From Zygnema circumcarinatum (taxonomy: Eukaryota; Streptophyta; Zygnematophyceae; Zygnematales; Zygnemataceae), in contig CM074819.1 in the NCBI GenBank assembly GCA_037447605.1, positions 1,618,670-1,682,669 of the forward strand: a stretch of 64,000 bases of DNA. The letters are read 5' to 3'. The position numbers and the translations under genes were made by a program. A model generated the notes under the pieces. It had not been told where the DNA came from and ran no database searches. It worked only from the letters and a program-made list of their open reading frames with translations. The stretch's first letter is position 1. Every line of letters begins with the position of its first letter. Positions 1-13,074 of this stretch are shown here, piece by piece.

Positions 1-2028
1 AGAGGGAAGTGAGGGGAGGAGAGAGTGAGGTAGAGAGTGGAGCGGGAATAGAGGAATGTGAGCGAGGAAGAGAGGGGTAGCGGGAAGTGGGCGAGAGAGT
101 GTGAGAGGGAGGGGGAGAGTGCTGGAAAAGGACAGCCGAGTGGGTCCAAGCGGGCTACTCCTTCGACTTCTTAACTCTCATGGTGTGAACATGTGGGAGG
201 CGTAACTGTCACGTGGGACGTGGAACAGTATTTGAACGCCGTCCATGTGACCGAGAAAGACTTGGGACTTCAGAAACTGGAAATTATGTTTCACATGTGG
301 CTCCTTGCTCTCTCCCTCTCTCTCTATCACTCGGATACTCTCCCCCTCCCCCCTCCCCCCTCCCCCCTCCCCCCCCACTTCTCCTCTCTCTCTCCATCCC
401 GCTCTTGCGCCCCCTCCTTCCAATCTCTCCATCTCCTCTCCCATCCCGCCCTTGCCCCCCCTTTCTCCCTCTTGCTCCCTCCCTCACTCTTTCTCCCTCC
501 CTCTTCGGTCTCTTCCGCTTCCTTTCTCTCCCCTGCCGCTCTGAAAACCTAAGTCTCCCTCTGCTCCCTCCCTCCCCCCCCCACTCTCTTCTCCCTCTCG
601 CTCTCGCCCCTTTACTCCATTTTCGCCCCTATCTCGATCTTCCTCCTCCATCGCTCTCTCCGCGCCTGTTCCTTTTTTTCTCCCTCACCCTGTTCGCGAA
701 CTCCCACGCCCCCCGCCTCCATTCTCTTCCCTGTTCCTCTCGTGTTCTCTTTACCTTCTTCTCTCCACCTCCTTCAACCCCTCACTCGTTCCCTCTCCCA
801 CTTTCTCCTTCTACCACTTCCTATCTCTGCCCCTCCCTTCGTTTCCTTCTCTCTCGCCTCCTACGGTTCTCCTCTCTCTTTCTCTACCTTACCCTCTCCT
901 TTCTCTCCCTCCCTCTCCCTCCCTTTCGCCCCCCTCTCCCCTCTCCCATTCTCATACTATTGCTCTCCGCTTTTTCTCGCTTCTTCTCTCCCTTCTCTCA
1001 TTCACATCCCTCTCCCTCCCCTCGCTTCTCGCTCTTCCTCGCCCCTTTCCTAAGTCCCTCTCTTCACCTCCTTCCCGTCTCTTCCCCTCTCCCTCCCTCT
1101 GTCTCGTCTCCTCTCTCTACCGGCATGCTTCCCCTTTTACTCTCAGCGTGATAAGGAGCAGAGCTGCAAGCCACATCATTCTTATTTTGACAAAAGCTAA
1201 TTTCTCGCTTGACAGATACACATGTCAACAGTGTGGAGCGCACATTTGAATCATATTGCGCAAATGAAAAGCTCATCCAATCAAGGAAACATCAAAAGCA
1301 AGATCACGATTAAGGACAAGGTCAAAATCAACAACAAAATCACGAGATTAATAACAACAAAATGATGTGGATCAAGATTAAGAACACGGTCAAGATTAAT
1401 AACGAAGTCAAGACCAGCACGAACATCCACTGTCAAGGTCAAAATCAGGAATTTCAAGATCGATAACGAAATGACGATCTGGATTAACGTCAACAATCAA
1501 TATCAAGATAAAAAACAGGGTCAATATCAATTTAAACAAGATCAAGACCAAGATCAACGTCAAGATCTCCTGCCACACCACAATATGAAGCTTCCAAAGG
1601 ATCAACCAACCGTTTAGTAAGCCAAGACAAGGTAGAGAAGCTTTGTGGGAACAAAACAAAGAACAAAGGCATTGCAAAAAGGTTAGGACCTAGGAGCACG
1701 AATCTTCAGTAACTCTTTAGGTTCTTGCCAGGTTTTCTTCAGTGGTTTACCGTTATCTTCTTACACCCAACAATTAACCCTAAAAAACCGACCCTTTTAT
1801 TCAGTAGACCCAAGTTCCTGTATTTACATTCCGGACCACGACTCCCACATGCCTCCAGCCGCTCCATGCTGAAGGCCATGACCATGACACTTTGACTCCT
1901 GAGTCATGACTCATGCGAGTCATGAGCCATGTGCCCCATGTGCCATGGACTCATGGTCCTGCGTTACATGACTACCATGACCATGACCGTGACAATGATA
2001 CGTGACCAGCCATGGCCACCATGTTTCT
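1..2028. other. Intergenic low-complexity DNA; no gene seen
   Basis: The first 150 bases are GA-rich and about 300-1130 is a nearly pure pyrimidine tract of CTCC/CCCT words. Reading frames through it encode only Leu/Ser/Pro strings and look like composition artefacts. About 1280-1560 holds imperfect AAGATCAA-type repeats and about 1870-2010 holds ATGAC/CCATG words. I see no exon-like segment. The end nearest 2028 should contain the 3' UTR of the ZNFX1-type gene. Confidence 0.6.
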
Positions 2029-5000
2029 CTACAACCCTTCCATGCTGTCATCTCTCTCATTGCCCGCCGCAAGAAGGTGTCCTCCCCCTCCCACAACCGC
2101 CCCACACTCAGGACACGTCGACTGTTCCATAGCCCCCCCACAGTCGCCTATGGCATATGTGTGCCCATTGGGACACCTGTACCAATGCCCCGCTCCAAAG
2201 TTCATTGCCTCTCTTATTTTCCGCTTCTCGTCGATCGTTACAGGCAACCAAGTTGGGGCCCCACGAACCCTAATTTCAAGGGCAGGGAGATCGTCTTGTA
2301 GCTGTTTCCGAGCGAAGTCGCCCAATGTATCCTTAGTACGAACAGACTGCATTTCATGGTGGGCTACATATCGGAAATGTTGTCTGGCTTCAGTAAGAAG
2401 GCGGAGTTGCTCCTCTTGGACGGCAATCTATACAGAAAAAGCAAACACACAGCACTGAATAATCAATGCCTTGAATTAATTATACTAAGGAGTTTCAACC
2501 TGAAAGCGAGCTGAATTCACAGAACAGTCAAGAGTATGTGAAAAAAATTCTCACATTCTTATCCATTTGAGGATATATACGCACTCCCTGTAAACCCTTC
2601 ACTCGGCTTATTACCAACCCTGCAAGGCCCAATCTTGCAGTAGCCTCCACAAGCCAGCTTTGCTGCTTGTTCGCCAACTCCATCCCCTTATTGAAGCAGT
2701 CCATCCCATCTTCATACACTGCATTTATACGCAGTAGATGACGCTCCAAAATATCCCCAAGCTCTCCCTCTTGCATGTTCTTAACTAAATTAGACAGTGC
2801 AAGAAACATAGATTTGAACTTCACAAGCATAGAAAGCTCCCAAGCTTTGCCAAAGAGGATGAATGCTTCAGAAGTAGTTCGAACATCAGGATGAGGAATA
2901 AAGCCTGCATGTTGCTGCAAATGTCGCAAATTGAAGTCCGCTTCTTCCAAATCTTCAAAACCAAGAGACCTGCTTATCGCGACAAGCGTCGCTTCATAAG
3001 CCTGTTTTGTGGGATGGTGTTCACAGGACTTGACAAAATTCCGAATTTTCTGAACGTTCGCATTTACTTTCTCCGTAAATCCGGCCCTCATTGGCGTCCC
3101 TTCTTGAAGTTCAGCGAGCTCATTTCGCAATCCTGCTAAAGTTTCTTCATAGTTCCCAAGCTCACTTCTCGCAGCCTGAATAAACTTCCTCTCCGATTGG
3201 TCCAGCATCGCCTTGTTAATCATCCTCCCATATCGTTTCACCTTTGTGATGGGCGCCCTGCATTCAGGGCAACCTTTTAACTCAACTAAGTCACTGCCAA
3301 GCAGCAACGGAGAGTCCCAATCTTCCTCCTCCTCTTCAACTTCCTCCGGCAGGGATACATTGCTTTCTCTGCCCTCTTCCCTCCCTCGCTCTCCTTCGCT
3401 AGCATTCGAAATCTCGCCTTCTTCCATTATCTCTCCTTCCTCCTCACTGCCACTCTCCACTCCTCCAACCCCACCATCCTTTGATCTGCTTAATGAAACT
3501 CCTCCACTCTCACTCTCTTCCTCATCACTCACTTGCCTCCTCTTCCAGACCCTCCTTAGCTTCCGACTGTAGTACTTACGGAGCCCAACGTGCATGTCCA
3601 TGTTGGAAACTATGTAAGCATGTCCACAGCCAAGCACTACTAAAGGATCCTCCTCAAGATCCACTTCCTCCAAAGTACTCATCATATATAGATCTACTAC
3701 AAGCCCCTTGTTCTTAGGAGTCCCACATGCTTGACAGTAAGCCATTGGGGGACAATCCTCTCCACAAATAGAAGGGCATTGGTGCCCACAACTTAGAAGC
3801 CTCGTACACCTCTTATCGCAGGGTAAACGGGTACATGGAGCTCCACAAGGGAGCCGACATTTTCCGCGATGTGAACAAAACCAAGTGCATGGCTCCGCGC
3901 AAACTGCACACGGTTTGTGGCATTTTTTTCCGCAGGTGCTATGGGAGCATGCAACTGGGCAATTCCTTTGGCATGGAGGGCATGGCTTGCCCTCATGGCA
4001 TGTTGAGACGCATACATGCCCACATAGGAGGTTTCTCTCACATTGTTGTCTGCAAGGGGGGTGAATTTTTCGGGAGTCTGTTGTCGAATGTGGAGAATTC
4101 AAAGTAAAGCATTCGCCACATTTTGCTTTGCATAAATGACCACACTCCGCAATTGGGTGCCCGCAAACTGCCCGACATTTTTTGGGCTCGTACTGAACAA
4201 TCGCAGCTTCTGAGCAGTCAACAGGTTGCTTATGGTTGCATATACCCATTGTTATCTCCACCTTTTTCCTGCAAGAAAATTTACACACAAAGCTTTGTTA
4301 CCACAGATTGCCCACGGACTTTGCTTTTCAAAAAGAAATCAAAACTAGAGCTATATTCTTGCTGAGATGGCTATGTTAAAGGAAACCACAGTGGGTTCAT
4401 TACCGGCATGGAATACGGTCCAGATGGTTTGTCTCGCTGCATCTGACACTTGACGCAATATGGCCGCACGGCAGTTTTACGGAACTGATGGCAACGCTGC
4501 ATGGGCCACATGGATCGCCACATGCAAGAGGGCATGGATGGCTCCATGCGCACTCAGTTAGAGGGCGAAGCCGTTCACATTGTTTGTTGCAGCGAACTGT
4601 CACATGGTCTCGATCGTCAGGATGACATCTGCATGGGCCAGAACGATCGTCGGTAATGCCCATTAACGTGAGAGTGAGATTAAGAGTGATTACCAGGAAT
4701 ATAAGTTAAGGAATGTCTGTCCAATACTTTAGGCTGCCATGCACAAACACTTGAAGAGTAATACGTGTTTAGAAGTGAAGGAATGGTAAGAAAGGTGTAC
4801 ATTTATATGTAGGATATTATAGTACAATGTAGGATATTTTAAAGGCAGAGTGAGAGGAATTCCGCACACCTTCGAGGACATGCATGCCCACATGGCATCC
4901 GAAAGTTGCATGACGAAGCGCAGCCTCCATCCCCAGCAAGCTCCTCAAAGTCGCTCGCTTTAGCGATTCGGGTTTCGTTCTCCGGATGCGCCACACATTT

Positions 5001-7929
5001 CAGAAGTAGTGTGGGGCCCACACAATCATCTTTTTTCAGGATTTCGATGACTTGGGGCCACATTTTTGAGTTTTCATGAAGACATAAACAGTCCGTGTTT
5101 CCTGCATGCGGAACCACTTGGTGATGTAAATATGTGCCATACAAACATCTATGTAGATATGGTTCAAGGATTCTTGAAGCATCTATAACAACCAGGCATG
5201 GCTGTTTGTTGCGCACTTGAAAATGGTTAAGGCAATAGAAAGAGACAATAAGAAAGCTTGGCAAAGAATTACATGAGCGATGGGTGGTATCTAATGGCAG
5301 GAGTTGGGAAACGAATTGACATAAGTACCCACCAACTAGATACATTCCATGCCGAGCTCGTGAAAGGAGGACATTGATTCTGTTTGGAGATTTCAAAAAG
5401 CCGATATGTCCTCCAGACGTGTTTCGGACCAATGACAAGATAACGATAGTGCTCTCCTCCCCTTGAAAACTGCATTCACCAAAGATAGGTTAACATGTCC
5501 AACTTTTCGAAGTTCACAATGAATCACGTTCTCATGCGAACATCATTCAAGGAAATTCATCATTTGCACGTTTAACATCTCTCTCACATGGAACGCCAAA
5601 AGTCATATCTCTCACAACTCAAGGTACAGTTTTCTCACAAGGGGGCCCATTATTTGTTACGAACAGCTTCACAAGCAAAAAATTATATGATCATTGTATC
5701 TCAAAGCCGAGAAGCCTTACTTGTCAATAGTGGCAAGCCGCACGCTTTCGTTCATCGATACCACCTTAGGTTGAGCATATTCCAATCCCATTCCCGGTGT
5801 CTCCCTGCTCTCCCCTCTCTCCTCTTCATCACTCTCCCTCTGCCTCTCTCTCTCCTCCATCTCCTTCACGGTCTCTTCATCTTTTTCACTAAGTGTCACA
5901 TACACAGATTTCGACAATTCCGCTCGGATCTTCAACAACTGGCCCACATATGGAGTCAAAATTGTTATCTCTCCCGCTCCATATCCCTGCTTGAGGAGAT
6001 ACTTCGCCAGACCCATCACCATTTTGACCTCTTCCTGGTTTGACTTTGACTTTAACCCCCCTTCTCCTCCTGTTTCCGGATTCGTATGATGCCAGAAATA
6101 AAGGTTTTGGGCCATTCCCCGGACGAATGGGTAGCAGCCAACGGTTGGCAAATGGTCCTTTAGAGCTGGATATATTGTATTCCGGATGAGGTTGGCTATA
6201 GAGGGCCTCATACGCCTCTGTGTTGCGAGAGTGTAGACAGGGAAATTTTTACTTTCTGCTAGGCGCTCAAAGAGGGAGAGGTCAAGGTTAAAGCCTTGCC
6301 CGGAATCCGTACTAAGCTCGTAAACTTCCGTCTTCGGCCGAAGCTGACGGTGATCACCTGAATAATTCACAGGAAAAATAAATAAACAAAAGAACATAAT
6401 GTGGACCAGAAACAGTATTAAAGTCGTGATAGGAATGACCTTAAAAAGGCTCAAAAGCCGAGAAGTTTCTTGTAGATAGAACTCCAAAAACGCTTTTAAA
6501 AACTCTAATGGGTCAGCGTTGGAGGATTGATAAAAAGAAGAAATTTAGGAAGCCAAGCAGCATACCGATAAGGATGAGATGATCGGTTGAAGAGGACAGA
6601 GATGTAAGGACATGGGCTTCCAGCACCTCTGCTGCCTCCTCTACCACTACCACTCTCGGAGCGAAAGCAGTGACAAGTCGCTGAAATTTTGCTACTCCAC
6701 TTGTAGTCATACCCACAACTTGGGCATTTTTCAGCACTTCTAGGTCTCCCATTTCCCTTATTTCTTCAAGCCGCTCCTGCTGCCTGCCGATTGAACAGAA
6801 AGAAAACAGACATGAGAGCTAACAAATGAGATATATTTATTTATTTGATTTATTTATTCATGCGAGAGGAGAGAAGTAAACATTCCAAACACTAACTTCC
6901 TTGGAATTCCAGCATCATCATGATCCCTAATTCCATCAAAGTACTCAAGTGTGTTCAAAGTAGTCAAAAGATAAAGAAGTACTCCTGCACCCAATGAGCC
7001 CAAGTGAATTTCTATCAAAAGGATGAAGTCCGCAGTGAACTTGAACTTACGTCTTGTAGGCTTCCATATTCACTTTGATCCCATCTAAATTCATCCCATG
7101 AATCTCCTTCCGCCACTTTTTAATAAGCCTCTTCCTCACATTTCGATGAACATTCCAAAATTCCTCCTCTTGCACTTCCCCAAACACCACAGATATGCCC
7201 CTCCGCACAACATTCCAGGCGGTAGGCTCATTAGAAGGCTGCAAGGTGTTCTCCTCCATAGCAAAGGGTCCTCCTCTTCGCTTTCCTCCTCTCGGAGTAT
7301 CGAAAGTTGGGGTTGGGTAGCCCTCAGACCATCTTTCCCAGTTTAAGGCTCCAAAGTCATTCTGGAACGAGAATCAGAATCACGACGATGGTTGCTTCAG
7401 ATTTTTCTTCTTTAAAATATCTACTCTATAGTTTTAACACTTCCTATTTCCAGCTATAGAAAGATTGGATATGAAAGATTGTTTTCTCTGTTTTTAAGAA
7501 GGAATGATAGCTCACCTGCACCACTTCATCATCGATTGACCCATCCCCGAGGGGGTCCGTAAGGGTGGCGAAAAAGTTAGGGTGATTCAGTTCAAGGTAG
7601 TCGCTCACATCCGGCCATGAGAGCTCATAGTCTTCATCCCCCAGGAGACGGGCCTGCCCTCCCCTTATCTTAAGCTCCAACAGTTCCATTTTCTTAATGC
7701 ATTGCCACTCCTGCCATCGCTGGGCTGCAGCCAACCAGAGATCTTGCTCAGGCGTATAAGAGGGCTGTAGCAGATAACTCTAATAATGCAGGAAGGTGAA
7801 TGTTGTCAAAGAAGACAATGTCCCCTCCATCGTCTCTTTGCGTTTCGTTCTCACTCATCCTCTCTTCTCACTCCACTACCCGTTTCCCTTTTCTCTCCTC
7901 AGCTTAAAAGCATTCATTTTGAACCCCCC

Positions 7930-7988
<59 letters not shown>

Positions 7989-8569
7989 AGGGAGCTGCAA
8001 GACTCACAGGGAGATTTGAGGCTCTTTGAATTCTCTCGCATAATAGAACGCAAGTTGCGCGGCTCCAATGCAGCACTTCGGCTCCGTCCTCCCACTCGCA
8101 CAACCTGCAGCCCCCCCACCCCCCCCCCCCAAATGTAAAATAAAATAATCTCAAAAAACTCAAATTACTCAAATTCACGCCTGCAAGCCTGTTAAAAACC
8201 TCCAAAAAGTGCAATGTAACTGCTTACAAAACCTTCCCACAGTGAACCCTGATGCACACAAATCAGAATCTCGCCCTCCTTACATTGGTTATTCCGTTTG
8301 CGATGAGCCCCTCCAAGAACTGATCCAACGCATGGTTGGTAAAGCACACACACAGTATGGGCTCTAAGGATGGCTTTGTCTCCCCCCCCACTCTCTGAAA
8401 TAAGCCCCTCCGTCGCCCCCCAGAGTTGTGCAGAAGAAGCTGCACAATTTTGATACCGAGATATGTCTGCGAAAAAAATTGACAAGTTAAAATCATGCAA
8501 TTAAATCTAATTTGATAATGTGAAAAAAGGCATTCCAAGAGATTGAGGAGAGACGAGAGAGAGGAGAGA

Positions 8570-8628
<59 letters not shown>

Positions 8629-11600
8629 TGAGGAGAGGGGAGAAGCGAGGAGAAAAGGAAGAGGCGAGAGAGCGGAGAGAAGCGAGGAGACGAGAGAACG
8701 AGAGTGAGGGAGCGAAGAGAGGAGAGAGGAGAGTGGGAGCAGAGGAGAGCAAAATCACTTAGTGTAAACAGAAGGGCTTACTTTGCCGGTTCCTGGAGGC
8801 CCTTGGATGAGTACTAATTCATCTGTGAGAGCTGCATGGAGAGCCTCTAACTGAGGCCTATCGAGAGTGGAGAGAGCCTCTAATGCTTCGTAGGGAAAAG
8901 CATCAGGTGATGAAATAGCCACATCTTGTAAACTCAGTTTGAGGTCGATTGTATCGCTCCCTTTATCGGTTGAGATCAACGGGGTCAGATCGTATCTGCC
9001 ATAGAAACGAAGATGAAGTGTATACCGACAAAGCATCCATGAGCAGAAGAGAAGATATGCAAAGTAGCTCACGTATATAGGATGTTTAGGATTTCTAAGG
9101 GTTTTAAAGGTTTCTCTCACCTTGTCTCCTCTGACATGTATGCGGGAATGCCGACATTTGTCATGGTTTGAACTCTCCCAGTTTCATGAAGAATGTACTT
9201 AGCAAAGGGAAAATTCATTTCTGAAAGGCCCTGCAGAGCCTTCAATATCGGCTTGTAAGCGAAAAAATTCGCCGCTGCTTCCATCATTAGCATCTCCTCC
9301 GCCGGACTAATTCCATTTTGAAATGCATCAAGAAGCGCTTCATTGAATGGGCTTCTGTCACAGGGTGTGACTCCTATTTTAGGGCGTCCCTTTTCGGGAG
9401 CAAGAAGTTTCGGATCCCTATAGCTTACTGTCGCCAATATCAGGCGAGAATTGACGTTTTCTTCACTCAAAGTCCCTCCTCCTGCATGTTGTCCTGCTAC
9501 TCCGGATCCGCTCGAATTGTTAGTTCCTTGCAAGCGGCTTTGAAAGGTGATGCATATGAGGGAACCTGCTTGGAGTCTTCGAGAATACTTCCAGTACTCC
9601 ATTCTGAAAATAAGAGGAATACAAAGTGTTAGTAAGACTGTATTCTAGAAAAACAAGTGGCATGCTTTACCCCTCCCCCTCCCCCTTCCCTCACCCCCGC
9701 TCCTGCACTCACCTATCCGCTCGCCTCTTTTGCCAGGCCTGGTCATCAAACGCAAGTAGATAGTACACTCCGCACTTGCTGTCTGCTTGCACTCCCACAC
9801 ACTCCACATTTCTGAATAGGAGGAGCTCCACTCCCTCTCCCCCCCTCTCTCCCAAAGCTCCCTTCATAGGGAGATACGCAGCTGCTTCACTCCGACTGAG
9901 CCGGACCTCTCCTCCCCTTCTTCCCCGAGCTCCGCCACGGCTACCTTCCGTAGAAGGGGGAGGAATAGACCCCCTCAGAGAATTAAAGACGAGCACTTTC
10001 TCCCATAAGGGAGCGATGAGATCGTGCCGAAGGAGGCGGAATTGAATGTCTAAGTGGCGAGCCACAGAGCCTTCTGGAAGGTGGTGTTGGAAGGAGGGAG
10101 AGTTTCGAGGGAGGTAAGGAGAGCGAGTGCTCAGCACCTCTCCCGCTGTGGGAGCCACTTGTATCTGTTCCTCTTTTCATAAGTGTTAGGGCGGGATTGA
10201 TCCAACAAAGTAGGTGGTAGACTGAAATGTCTCAAAATTTGTAATGTTGGGAAAAAAAATCGTCAATCATTGAAAAAGTTGAAGATACCTGTTGCAAATA
10301 TTGTGAATTAGATTTGCGATGCTTTTTTATTTTTTTTTAAGAAAAAGGAGAAGACCTGGCGGAAGTCTTCAAAGTCGTTGTCGTGCCTGGGAATTCCATC
10401 AATGCTAAGATCGCCAGGTCCGTCCAAATCCTCGGTTATTACTGACGTCTGAGCAGCTGTTCCCACACAAAACGGGGAGAGAGACAAGGGAGACAAGGGG
10501 GGAAGAGAGGAGAGAGAGAGAGTGGGAAAGGAAAAATGCAGATTATGTTTGGCCGATTTAGCAGAAAAGAAAGGGAAAGCAGAATCACTTCACAATCCAC
10601 AAAATCAGTTAATAAAGTCCTCATCACAGCAAGAAAAATAAAACATGAAAAATAGTTGTAGGGGGAAGACCTTCAGAAAAAACTTTAACTTACCATTTGG
10701 AAAGAGAGTAATCCTCTTCAACCGGGCTGCCTCTCTCTCGACTCTAGTCCTCTCCTGCCGTACCTTCGTTCTTGCAGCGCGTAAAACCAGCTCAAAACTA
10801 TCGTTCAGACCTCGATACTGTCCCCCTAAAACAGGCTCCTTTTGCTGCCACGTGTCTATCATCTGCTTCATTCTGTCCATCTGATCCACCAGTCCCTGCC
10901 TATAAGCACTCTCTTGAAATCTTTGCATAATCTCGCGAAAATATGAGACTACGGGTGTGAATATGTCCATCCACACGTGTGGAAGAAGTTGGAGAAAGGC
11001 CTCATTTGCGACTGAACTGGGCCCCCCTCCCCCCTGAAACTCCAAATTTCTCTTCATGCGAGCCCCTGAGTTTGTAATATCGGCATAGAGTGCGGCGTCT
11101 ACTAGAGGTACGCCGGTTGTGAGCAGTTCTAAGCAACATACGAGATATTCATCGAATCCAACGGTGTTGTGAACTGCTGCAAGGATTGAATTCACGGCGG
11201 AAGACATCGGGTTGTTGCAAAATACCGGCTGATTGTGCATAGACGATCGATGTTCACGTCGAAATGAACAGGAACAAGAGGAAAGAAAAAATTGTGAAAA
11301 GAATTGGAATTGAACATTAGTGTTAGGATAAAGAAGGGTTTTGTCGCTATTAGAAAGTGGCAATTATGCGCGATTCACAAGAGCGGATTAGATCTCCAAT
11401 CTCCATGCCTCCCTCGCCTGTTACAAGGTAGTAAACATGCATCCTCTCTCTCTCTCTCTCTCCTCTCTTCTCTCACTCACTCTCTACGCCACTTTTGCAG
11501 CTTCTCCCTCTGCTGACCCTTCAAACTCCTCCCCTTCTCCGACTGTCCCGCATCTTGCCTAAGGACAAGCAGAAGCATCTCAAAGTGGGCCGAAATGAAA

Positions 11601-13074
11601 GATCAAACTGAGAAGAAGAAAAATACCGTACATTACGAGACAAGCCATCGTGGAAGCCTAAATATATGCAGCATTTCAATACACATGAGTGCAGGTAAAC
11701 TCACGTGTGCGATGAGAGACAAAAGAGGCAGAACCACTGCCTGGAAGGAGACAATCATCGTATTGGTCCCTGCTTGAACTGATAAATGAGGCCCAGTCTT
11801 CACCGCCTCTTGACAAATAGATGCAATTTTTTGTCGACCGAATTTCTCATCAGATCCCAGCAGCAATACAAGCTCTGGGCACAAGGAATACCGCAAAAAG
11901 GCACAAGCGGGGGGCAAGGGGGGGCGTCACTTTAGAAAGTGAAACATCGACAATGAATTGAATGGGAGAATGCTAGCAAAAATAAAGTAAGCACCATTGC
12001 AGTGGAAAGACTGCGAGGAGCAAGTCAAGCTAAGACTATTCAGCGCAAGATTTTGTTTGCAAATTTACCTGACATTTCACAACTGTGCATAGAAAATATG
12101 AACCTCCTCATCTGATGTTGATTAGGAAATGCGGCTGGAGAATCCAAATATATTCGAATATTTGGAACATCTGTGCTTCTCCGCTCTCCTCCGTGTCTCC
12201 CTCCCTCCCTTGAGCTATTCCCCATTGGTTCGTCTGCGTGAAAATTACTTCCCAGAAGATAATTAGGGAGAGGCAAGAAGAAGGAACAACCGCTAAAAGG
12301 TATTGCGATAGACCAATGTATCAAATAAGGAGTTTAAAATGAACGAAACGATACCATACTTTAGAATGTCTTATGATATAAATAGAATGTGATACTGTGA
12401 AGCACTGCTGACTATCTGATCTGGCAGAATGAGGGCTCAGACCTATACTGGCTCAAGTTAAAAAGAAATGAGCTCAACCTCGGGCGATTCAGATTGATTG
12501 ATGTTCAACACCACTTAAAATAAACAGCAATTGTTTTCATCAAAAAATTAGTGGATGTTCATCGCGATAGTGATAGGAAACGAGAATTCAAGTGAAAAAA
12601 AGGATGGAATGCCCCTGTTCACGAACATACTTGAGGGGTCCGGAATGATGCAGTCACATCACATCACATCATCACATAACTTGACCTTGTATACAGCCGG
12701 GCATGCCTCGTATTCACATTAACGAAATGAAAAATATATACACAAAAAAACTTAAAAAAAGGTATGATTCGCCAAAAAAAATGGAATCAATCATATGCCA
12801 GTTGGTAACAGATTGCGAATTGCGATGTCGCCAAGTTATCTCATACTCAAAGGGCACCAATTCTCCAAACCCTGAAATCCTGAAAACCCTGATCCTTCAA
12901 GGCCTGAACATCACCTTCTGGTCTCCCAAAGCCTCTCCCTCTCCCACGCCCCCTCCCTCTCCATCCTCCTCTCTCGCCTCTCCCGCCTCTCCTTCCTCTC
13001 CCTCTTCCAGGTCCGCCAAAGCCGCTGGAGCTTTCACCTGAATCCCTTCCGTAAACCTCCCAGCCTCCTCCCAT
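2029..13074 (-). CDS. ZNFX1: ZNFX1-type SF1 helicase / NFX1 zinc-finger protein (~2,230 aa, ~20 exons)
   Basis: NFX1-type zinc-finger-containing protein 1: a UPF1-like superfamily 1 RNA helicase with NFX1 zinc fingers and a C-terminal RZ finger. Animal and nematode homologues act in RNA-based immunity and small-RNA inheritance. Exon 1 (12915-13074) is Gly/Arg-rich (RGG type). The conserved domain before the helicase includes HLDIQFRLLRHDL (9713-10164). Walker A QGPPGTGK sits at the end of exon 8782-8995, near residue 755. Further exons carry FTNHALDQFLEG (8284-8466), the Walker B region VVVVEEAAEVLEA (6566-6783), GDHRQLRP (5721-6357) and RINVLLSRARHGMYLVG (5333-5469). NFX1 fingers span 4870-5101, 4404-4628 and the 1,714-bp exon 2555-4268, which also holds an acidic Glu/Ser insert and CPECRAPI. 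The last exon (2029-2427) ends in the RZ finger, GHWYRCPNGHTYAIGDCGG. Splice phases agree except between 8104 and 7516, where an exon may be missing. The ATG at 13074 is inferred. Confidence 0.9.
7932..7985. repeat. (CT)n microsatellite in ZNFX1 intron
   Basis: An almost perfect CT dinucleotide run inside the ZNFX1 gene, between exon 8008-8104 and the next exon. This is the stretch where the exon chain could not be closed, so an exon next to the tract may be hidden or misassembled. Confidence 0.85.
8572..8625. repeat. (GA)n microsatellite in ZNFX1 intron
   Basis: A GA dinucleotide run followed by GA-rich sequence to about 8750. It lies in the intron between the Walker A exon (8782-8995) and the exon beginning with T-Y-L-G-I-K (8284-8466). 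On the transcribed strand it reads as a polypyrimidine tract. Confidence 0.85.

Noticed and set aside
213-1151. Long open frame of Leu/Ser/Pro on the plus strand
   Set aside because: It is a pyrimidine tract; all three frames are open and encode only CT-word residues, with no domain or codon signal.
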